Shown in pieces: positions 57,715 through 64,000 of a DNA stretch of 64,000 bases. The notes below the pieces were generated by a model. It was not told the DNA's origin, did no database searches, and saw only the letters and a program-made list of their open reading frames with translations. The DNA is from Rubellimicrobium rubrum (GTDB lineage: Bacteria > Pseudomonadota > Alphaproteobacteria > Rhodobacterales > Rhodobacteraceae): the NCBI RefSeq assembly GCF_006152115.1, contig NZ_VDFU01000005.1, forward strand, positions 173,696 to 237,695. The letters are read 5' to 3'. The stretch's first letter is position 1. The number at the start of each line of letters is the position of its first letter. A program made the translations under genes and the position numbers.

Positions 57715-58620
57715 ATGATCAGGCGTAAAGGAATCATCTTGGCGGGTGGCTCGGGCACCCGCCTGTACCCGATCACTATCGGACTGTCGAAGCAGCTCCT
57801 GCCTATCTATAACAAGCCCATGATATACTATCCGTTGTCGGTGCTCATGTTGGCTGGAATTCGGGAAATCGCTATAATTACGACTCCGGCTGACCAGGAA
57901 CAGTTCCGTCGGACTTTGGGAGATGGGGCGCAATGGGGGCTGCATCTCACCTATATCGTTCAAGCATCACCCGATGGGCTCGCTCAGGCTTATGTCTTAT
58001 CCGAAGTTTTCCTGTCGGGGGCCTCATCCGCCATGGTTCTGGGAGACAATCTCTTCTTCGGCCATGGGCTACCGGAGTTGATGGCTGACGCCGATGATCA
58101 GGATGGCGGTGGGACCGTGTTCGGCTATCATGTCGCCGACCCGCAACGTTACGGAGTTGTCGCGTTTGGACCAGAGGGAAAGGTCAGCGCTATCCTCGAG
58201 AAGCCAGCAGTTCCTCCCTCGAGCTATGCGGTTACAGGGCTATACTTTCTCGATGGAACTGCACCGGAGCGTGCCAAGGCTGTAGCTCCATCGGAACGGG
58301 GTGAATTCGAGATCACAGATCTGCTCGAGAGCTACCTTGCGGAGGACCTCCTTCGGGTCAAGATCATGGGCCGTGGCTATGCTTGGCTTGATACCGGCAC
58401 TCACGCCTCTCTGCTCGATGCAGGAAACTTTGTGCGCACGTTGGAAGATCGGCAGGGCTTGCAGACGGGGAGCCCGGACGAAGTGGCGTGGCGGCAAGGC
58501 TGGATTACAGGGGACCAACTCATTGAACGCGCACGTCTGTTCGGCAAGAACGCTTACGGAAGCTACTTGACGTCGCTGGTCAGTGAAGTGCCTTACTCAG
58601 TCATGAAGTCAGAAAGCTAA
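57715..58620 (+). CDS. rfbA: Glucose-1-phosphate thymidylyltransferase RmlA
   Basis: RmlA joins glucose-1-phosphate and dTTP to dTDP-glucose, the first step to dTDP-rhamnose and related sugars of O-antigen or capsule. The 301-residue protein has GIILAGGSGTRLYPIT, SKQLLPIYNKPMIYYPLS, VLGDNLFFGHGL and RGYAWLDTGTHASLLDAG, all typical, and is full length. ATG 57715 is used since homologues start MxRKGIILAGG. Codon third positions are less GC-rich than in neighbouring genes, and rfbB, rfbC and rfbD are absent nearby, which suggests a transferred or stranded gene. Confidence 0.95.
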   Translation: MIRRKGIILAGGSGTRLYPITIGLSKQLLPIYNKPMIYYPLSVLMLAGIREIAIITTPADQEQFRRTLGDGAQWGLHLTYIVQASPDGLAQAYVLSEVFLSGASSAMVLGDNLFFGHGLPELMADADDQDGGGTVFGYHVADPQRYGVVAFGPEGKVSAILEKPAVPPSSYAVTGLYFLDGTAPERAKAVAPSERGEFEITDLLESYLAEDLLRVKIMGRGYAWLDTGTHASLLDAGNFVRTLEDRQGLQTGSPDEVAWRQGWITGDQLIERARLFGKNAYGSYLTSLVSEVPYSVMKSES

Positions 58621-58754
58621 GGACTGAAGCGGCGCTTATTGTCGCGGAGTCACTCAGAGGTTCAAAAGACAAGGAGGGCGGCGGGCCCGAGGCTCGCGAG
58701 GCGGTTGTAGGCCGACCGGCCGGCGCGGTCGAGGATGTCCGGCCAGTTCGTTAG

Positions 58755-58762
58755 CCTGCTTC
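58755..58762. repeat. Left copy of the IS66 target-site duplication
   Basis: CCTGCTTC lies directly outside the left end and is repeated exactly at 61291-61298. Eight bases is the duplication length expected of IS66-family elements. Confidence 0.9.
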
Positions 58763-58786
58763 GTAACGCTCCGGCGAGGGCCGCGG

Positions 58787-60418
58787 TTAGGCTGATTTCT
58801 GTTGGTTTGAGGCTGGGGCCCAGTTCCACTGCAGGAGTTCGGTGAGGCGCGACATGGGCGTGCCAGCGATGCGGGCGAGGACGTCGGCGAGCCAGGCCTG
58901 TGGGTCGATGTCGTTGAGCTTGGCGGTGACGATCAGGGAGTACATGAACGCGGCGCGCTCGCCGCCCCGCTCCGAGCCGGCGAAGAGCCAAGCCTTGCGC
59001 CCGAGAGCCACCCTGCGCAGCGCCCGTTCGGCGGCGTTGTTGGTGAGGCAGATGCGTCCGTCTTTGAGGAACCGGCTGAAGGCGGGCCACTGGTCCTTAT
59101 CGAGCATGTAGGCGATGGCCTTTGCCGCGGGCGCGTGCCGGGACAGACGGGCGCGCTCGGCCAGCAGCCAGTCGTGGAGGGCCTCCACCAGCGGTCGCGA
59201 GAGGCTCTGACGAGCCTCGAGCCGGGTCTCGGCGGCCAGGCCGTTGATCCCCCGCTCGATCTCGAAGAGCGCATCGATCCGGGTGACGGCCTCGAGTGCC
59301 ACGGGCCAAATCTCGTGTGCAGGCCTGCCGCCCCGGACCTAGCCCGCGATGTCGGCCAGTTCGAAGAACTTGCGTCGAGCATGGGCCCAGCACAGTGCGC
59401 TGGCGATCGGCCCCGGGATGCAGTCGGGGCGGTAGAGGTCGTTGTAGCCCCATAGGCATCGGCTTGGAGCATGCCCGTCCAGCCAGCGAGGTGCTGGTTC
59501 GGATGTTCCATCCGGCGGTCTGGAGAGAAGTGGAAGAGCGCCGCGGGCGGGGCCGGTCCCCCGAAGGGCCGATCATCGCGCACATAGGTCCAGAGCCGGC
59601 CCGTGCGGGTGCCGCCCTTGGCCAGGACGGGCACCGTGGTGTCGTCGCCGTGCAGCCGCTCGGCCGACAGGACATGGGAGCGGATCAGGGCGTGGAGCGG
59701 CGCCAGGGCCGCGGCGCAAGCACCGACCTGGTCGGCCAGGGTGGAGAGGCTCAGGTCCACGCCCTCGCGGGCGTAGCGTTCGGCCCGCCGGTTCAACGGC
59801 TGGTGCTGCCCGAACTTCTCGAAGAGCACCATCGCGAGGAGGCTGGGCCCTGCCCAGCCCCGGGGTGTGGGATGGAACGGCGCAGGCGACTGGCTGATGC
59901 GCTCGCAATCGCGACAGGTGAACTTGTCTCGGACCGTCTGGATGACCTTCCAGCGGCGCGGCACCACCTCCAGGGTCTCGGTGATGTCCTCCCCCATCTT
60001 CACGAGACGGCCCGAGCCACAGCACGCGCAGGACGCCGTCGCCTCGACCACCACCCGCTCGCGGGGCAGGTGCTCGGGGAAGGGCTGGCGGGACGGGCGT
60101 CGCCGCTCGAAGGGCTGAACCGTGGTCGTCGTCTCCGTTGCCTTCTCGGCGGCGACCCCCCTCCTCGGCCGCCGCGGCCTCGAGATCCTCGAGTTGCAGC
60201 TCGAGTTGGTCGATGAGGCGGGCGCGGCGCTCGGAGTTCAGGCCATACTGCTCGCGCCGCAGCCGGGCGATCTCGAGCCGGAGGTGCTGGATCATCGCTT
60301 CGGAGGTGGACACGACCGCCTGGGCCTGCGCCAGTTCGGCTTCCGCAGCCATCACACGAGCCTCTGACGCCGCGAGCGCGGCCCTTAGTCGGGCGATCTC
60401 CAGGGCCGGATCGAGCAT
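58787..60418 (-). pseudogene. tnpC: IS66 transposase TnpC, interrupted
   Basis: The gene reads as an IS66 transposase from MLDPALEIARLRAALAASEA (leucine-zipper-like N-terminus) through the zinc-binding CACCGSG...CRDCE region and HGDDTTVPVLAKG to TNNAAERALRRVALGRKAWL. It is broken by a one-base gain near a G6 run at about 60157, a one-base loss in a G run near 59452 (ADAYG) and an in-frame TAG near 59340 (after FFELADIAG). All three pieces align to one ancestral protein of about 543 codons. Confidence 0.88.
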
Positions 60419-60477
60419 GGTCCGAGACTACCCTGCCAGTTCGGCAAAGCCCAATGAAAACGGGTCCTCGGCCCTTC

Positions 60478-60828
60478 TTACCCGGCCTTGGCGGGCCGCT
60501 GCGTCCAGCGTGGGTTGCGCCAGTCGATGCCGTCCAGAAGATAGCCGACCTGGGGGGCCGAGATCGCTACGGCGGACCCCGTCTGACTCGTGGGCCAGAT
60601 GAACCGGCCCATCTCGAGCCGCTTCACATAGAGCGACATGCCCACGCCATCGGGCCACAGGAGCTTGACCAGGTCGCCCCTCCAGCCAAGGAAGCAGAAA
60701 ATCGCGCCCGCGTGCGGGTCGCGTCCCAAGCCTTCCTGAACCTTGAGCGCCAGGCTGTTCATGCCCGAGCGCATGTCGGTCGCTCCCCCTGCAAGCCAGA
60801 CCTTCGCGCCGGCCGGAAAGGCGATCAT
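60478..60828 (-). CDS. tnpB: IS66 accessory protein TnpB (Orf2)
   Basis: The 116-residue protein is an intact IS66 Orf2: MIAFPAGAKVWLAGGATDMR, then GAIFCFLGWRGDLVKLLWPDG and MSLYVKRLEMGRFIWP. TnpB is needed for IS66 transposition but its activity is not well defined. The start overlaps the tnpA stop (ATGA). Confidence 0.93.
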   Translation of the reverse strand: MIAFPAGAKVWLAGGATDMRSGMNSLALKVQEGLGRDPHAGAIFCFLGWRGDLVKLLWPDGVGMSLYVKRLEMGRFIWPTSQTGSAVAISAPQVGYLLDGIDWRNPRWTQRPAKAG

Positions 60829-61229
60829 GTCCGCTCCAAGACCTGCACGAGCCGGGCCAGCATCCCTAGGTCGATCTCGGCCCCGATCACCAGACGCCGC
60901 CCGTTCGTGAGCACCACCTCGACGCGGTCCGACCCGGCCTGGGGGCAAGCCTTCACCGGCGCCGGGCGCGGCACCTCCGGCGCGATCTGCAACGGCGTGA
61001 ACCCAAGCGGTCCCTCCGCCCTCAGCACTCCCTCCCGGAACTCCCGCCGCCAGCGCGTCAGAAGGGAGCGCGAGATCCCATGCCGCCGGGCTGTCGCCGC
61101 ACCCTACCGGGCGCCGCGCAGGCTCTCCTCGACGATGCGAATCTTGTCCTCGTCGCTCCAGCCCCGGCGCCGACCCAGGTCGGATGCCGAGAGAACCTCC
61201 ACCTGCGATATAACCTTAGAGCCTGCCAT
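60825..61229 (-). pseudogene. tnpA: IS66 TnpA (Orf1), interrupted by TAG
   Basis: The 135-codon frame reads MAGSKVISQVEVLSASDLGR, WSDEDKIRIVEESLRGAR, an in-frame TAG, then AATARRHGISRSLLTRWRREF and a C-terminal GAEIDLGMLARLVQVLER. The helix-turn-helix is split by the stop. Otherwise the gene is full length and in frame. Confidence 0.88.
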
Positions 61230-61290
61230 AAGGTCAGGGTCTTAACTGACCTCCCCCGGCAGCGTCAGACGGCCCTCGCCGCAGGGATAC

Positions 61291-61298
61291 CCTGCTTC
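61291..61298. repeat. Right copy of the IS66 target-site duplication
   Basis: Exact match to CCTGCTTC at 58755-58762, directly outside the right end of the element. Confidence 0.9.
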
Positions 61299-61733
61299 AC
61301 TGGTCCTGATCGGTCTTACGGCTGATTAGCGACAGCCACTCTGTCTAGCGCCAACCACCATGTTGGCCGCGGTCTCGAGTCAGAGGTCGGGCGTAGCCCG
61401 GCCGTAGGCTGGCGCCAGCGGCGCGCTCGTCTTCCTTTGGGCTGATGTGTGAGTGCTGACCACTGCGGGCCAGCACGACAGAGATCTCTGTGACCAAACG
61501 GAGGGTCCGTGCCGCGTCGGGCAAACCCGTCACTGGCCAGAAAGTGAGAGCCCACATGCAAGATCGTCATCGTCAGACTCAGCGCGTTACTGCCGCCGAG
61601 CCGAGTCCAGCGAGCGCACCGGACGCCAGATCGACGTCCATCCGCACCTGCCGTCGCAAGACCAGCCCTAGCGTGGCGCACCGTTCCCGACCCGCTCAAG
61701 GCGGTCGCAGGTGGTTCGGCCTGAACAACCTGA
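61299..61733. other. Region between two insertion elements without a gene
   Basis: About 435 bases hold only short frames with no recognisable protein. Joining the sequence across the IS66 element also reveals no reading frame. It may include the unrecognised end of the IS5-type element that follows. Confidence 0.5.
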
Positions 61734-63071
61734 TCAGGCGGTTGTGTAGTCAGATTGGCGGTCCTGCGCCCGGGCGAGCTCCAGGATCAGGGCGATGATC
61801 TGGGCAAGCCAAGTCCGAAGGTGGGCGAGGATGTTGTGGCCGCAGCCGCAGAGCACGGCAAAGAGCCCGTCACCGAGGGTGCTTTTCAGGAAGCAGCGCG
61901 ACAGGCGGCCGTCGATCCTCATGTGGCCGATCTCGGGCTCGATGCTGCTGCGCCGACGGAGGGCCTTGGCGAGGGCGGCGCTCAGGCCGTGGCGGGTACC
62001 GCTGATAAGGACCTGCGTGCCCTCGACGCCGTGACCGCGATAGCCGCGGTCGACCACGGCGCGCTTCGTTGGGTGGTTGGTGAGGATAGCCACCTGCTCC
62101 AGCGCCTCCCCCAAAGTGTGACCATCGTAGGGATTGCCCGGCAGCGACCGCATACCGACGACGAACCCGCCCTTCAGCGTGGTCGCCACGCTGACCTTGG
62201 TGCCGAACTCGTATCGCACCCGCGCCTTGCCCTTGGAGATGCAATCCACCTCCGGCTCGTGCAGGGCGTAAATCTTGCCGGCTCCCTTTGGCGTCTGGTG
62301 GAGCAGCCGCGAGACGAGGACCAGCTTGTCGAGCACACGTTCGCGCAACGGCCCCGCAGGGACCTCGTCGAGTTGGCGGCGCAGGTCGCGAAGGACACGC
62401 CCGGTGTAGCCCTTGAGTGACCACAGCGCCTTGCGCATGTGCTTGAACTGCTTGGCGTGGGCATAGCGGCCGATCTGCGCCGCCAGCCGGGGCGCGAGGC
62501 GGGCATAACTCTGCCGCAGCTCGATCCCGGCCTCGCGGGCGAGGTCCACCAGCTGCGCCCAGGCCCGCTCCAAGAGCCGGGAGTCCGTCGGATGCGCGAT
62601 GCTCTTTTCCATAACGGTCGTATCCACCGCGACTTCGTTCAGATTCGCGTCATCGACGGCACCCGATTTCCGACCCGCCTCGATGGTCGGGGTCGAGCAG
62701 CCGCTCGACGCCCTCATCGCCGATCCGCTTGCGCCAGCGGGTAAGCGAGGTCGGGTCGATCGGCGGGCGGTGCTGGAAGAACACCTTCCCGGTGAAGTGC
62801 TAGTAATACGGGTTCTCGACCCGAGCCGCGCGACCACGGCCTCATCCGACAGCCGCAACGCGTGCTGGAGGTAGAGCAGCCCCGCCACCAGCCGCGGCGA
62901 GGTCGCCGGCCGGCCCGTGGTCGAGGGAAAGAACCCAGCCCACTCCCGCTCGAAGAACTCCCGGTCAATGAGGGCGGCAAGCTGCACCAGCTCATGGCGC
63001 AGGTCGATCAGGTCGACGAGCCGTGGGCGGAGGAGGTCGTCCTGCTCGGGAGAGCGCGGGCGGTGCTTCAT
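61734..63071 (-). pseudogene. IS5-family transposase, interrupted
   Basis: The minus-strand frame gives MKHRPRSPEQDDLLRPRLVD, GRPATSPRLVAGLLYLQHAL, then DLAVVDRGYRG-like AVVDRGYRGHGVEGT and SIEPEIGHMRIDGRLSRC, typical of a group of IS5 transposases of about 450 residues. Between roughly 62670 and 62830 the true sequence (VENPYY, HFTGKVFFQHRPPIDPTSLTRWRKRIG) lies in another frame because of two compensating indels, and there it holds an in-frame TAG in place of the usual Gln of PYYQHF. It is therefore probably inactive. Confidence 0.85.
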
Positions 63072-63146
63072 CGAGGAGCCGAAATTGCGGGGTCCCAGGC
63101 CAGATCCTATGAATTCCTGCACGCCAAATCGACCGAAACTTCCCAT

Positions 63147-63575
63147 TTATGTTACAAGATCAGAGACTTCGCTGTTGTTTGGGCCGAACCACTTGGGATC
63201 GGCGGTGCTATCCAGCTTGTAGTGGCCAAGGCCAACTGCCTGCGCATTCGAGCCGAAGCTGCTCCCATGCGAGCCGGCGTTCGAGCCCAGAAGGGCGCGG
63301 AGCCCGATGTCCGCCTCCACGCCGAAGTTGTCGCCGTCGGGATCGTGGCACATGTTGAAGTTGAGCAGGCCTTCCCCCGGCGGCTAGATCTGCGCCAGCG
63401 ACAGGTTGGGGACAAGTTTCACGATCTGACCTCTACTCATAGCATTTCGGGTCATAGCCTTTCGGGAGCCGCCCCGCGCGGGGGAGGCAGCCTGACCTTG
63501 GCCGTTCTGGAGAAGACGGAAATTTCGGGGCACGATTTCTCGGAAGTGTTGCTCATAGGAATTCCTGCGATCCAC
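63147..63575 (-). pseudogene. Unidentified reading frame interrupted by one TAG
   Basis: A minus-strand frame runs from ATG 63575 to TAA at 63147, broken only by a TAG at 63384-63386. Its second half (PPGEGLLNFNMCHDPDGDNF, GVEADIGLRALLGSNAGSHG) has GC-rich third positions and a coherent Gly/Ser/Asn-rich composition that look coding. I cannot name the family. It may be the truncated end of a surface or secreted protein next to the IS5-type element. Confidence 0.35.
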
Positions 63576-64000
63576 TTTGACGAGGTCGGCAAGAGGGCGG
63601 GACGATGTTCAAAGCTGTCAAACGCCTACCGACCAGTGGGTCGGCAGGCGTGGAGCCATCCCCCGGTAAAAGGAGAACCACTACCCGGCTGCTCGAGGTG
63701 CTTATGCTTGGGACGCCTGGGGCCCATGTTCTTCCGCCCCTGCGCACCAGAATGTGCATCGCGGAGTGCAACGGGTTGCGCACCGACGACTTCCGGTTCG
63801 ACTCCGGGCGCAGAGAACCCTGCTTCTTCAACAGCATGGTAAGTTGGTGGCCCCGGCGGTAGGGGCCGGACCGAAGTGGCCTGCCACCCGAGAACGGATC
63901 CATCTGTGATGTCAGCGTGTCTTACGGCAGCCCCTGACCCTGAGTTTGGTCTGGGGTTTATGCCAGGTTTCGGGCAAGGTGAGCTTGGTCTGCGCAGGCC
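63576..64000. other. Window end without a recognisable gene
   Basis: Short frames are present on both strands but none has a recognisable domain or a convincing start. The last 80 bases may begin another element, which the window cuts off. Confidence 0.45.

Larger units (their letters stand above)
58763..61290 (-). mobile_element. IS66-family insertion sequence, full length with broken transposase genes
   Basis: The 2528-bp element starts with GTA and ends with TAC. Its termini share a 12-bp inverted repeat (CGGCGAGGGCCG at 58772-58783, its complement at 61270-61281) lying nine bases in from each end. Exact 8-bp target duplications (CCTGCTTC) flank it. Inside, on the minus strand, are tnpA, tnpB and tnpC in the usual IS66 order with a four-base tnpA-tnpB overlap. 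tnpA and tnpC are interrupted. Confidence 0.92.

Noticed and set aside
62862..63842. Long plus-strand open frame of 326 codons
   Set aside because: It lies antisense to the IS5 transposase and the unnamed frame, has no recognisable domain, and its composition is that of a complement of GC-rich coding DNA.

Overview
The window is a 64 kb stretch of high-GC chromosome that fits an alphaproteobacterium of the Rhodobacterales (Rhodobacteraceae-like). The signs are a ChpT histidine phosphotransferase, a CtaA/Cox15 haem A synthase, an olsBA ornithine-lipid pair, a DUF3553 protein, the linked rplU-rpmA-obgE-proB-proA genes, and a polyol (sorbitol/mannitol) operon laid out like smoEFGK-smoS-mtlK of Rhodobacter. 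I cannot fix the genus from sequence alone. No rRNA, CRISPR array, prophage or recognisable defence system is visible.

Layout. 1-4.2 kb (+): end of a FadL-type outer-membrane protein, an orphan P-loop ATPase, a MetA homoserine acyltransferase, and a polyphosphate kinase 2 gene coupled to a TetR regulator. 4.2-8.6 kb (-): two tandem, related secreted proteins with Ala/Thr/Asp-rich centres, then a polyamine-type ABC transporter (ATPase and two permeases, no binding protein). 8.8-18.6 kb: rplM-rpsI, a thioesterase, an M32 carboxypeptidase, ctaA, a TrmJ-type methyltransferase, a ThiE-like protein, olsBA, DUF3553, chpT and proA. 18.6-25.2 kb: proB, obgE, a DUF2243 membrane protein, a GNAT, rpmA, an extended rplU, a small lipoprotein, a DUF2059 protein and tRNA-Ser(CGA). 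25.3-33.8 kb (-): a globin-coupled chemoreceptor, a broken sugar-binding protein gene, an RND efflux pump with its adaptor, and a KDG-kinase-like sugar kinase.

33.8-44 kb: a vanadium-haloperoxidase-like gene overlapping an FG-GAP/UnbV gene, then a carbohydrate ABC transporter operon with a Gfo/Idh/MocA oxidoreductase, flanked by a BadF-type kinase and a MurQ etherase. Together these suggest uptake and catabolism of amino sugars or muropeptide sugars. 44-47.3 kb: a luciferase-like oxidoreductase, cardiolipin synthase and an EEP-family hydrolase. 47.4-56.4 kb (-): HAD phosphatase, SorC regulator, binding protein, two permeases, ATPase, sorbitol-type SDR, second SDR and mannitol dehydrogenase. 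This is a polyol uptake and oxidation operon with a visible promoter and operator-like repeats in front of the binding-protein gene.

56.4-64 kb is a mobile-element graveyard: degraded IS3 and IS5 transposase fragments, an orphan rfbA (RmlA) with weaker codon bias than its neighbours, a full-length IS66-family element (58763-61290) with matching terminal repeats and an exact 8-bp target duplication but broken transposase genes, a broken IS5-type transposase, and an unidentified interrupted reading frame. Several broken genes here, and the sugar-binding pseudogene at 27 kb, carry in-frame TAG codons plus single-base indels in short G or C runs. The second class of lesion could be real decay or assembly error.
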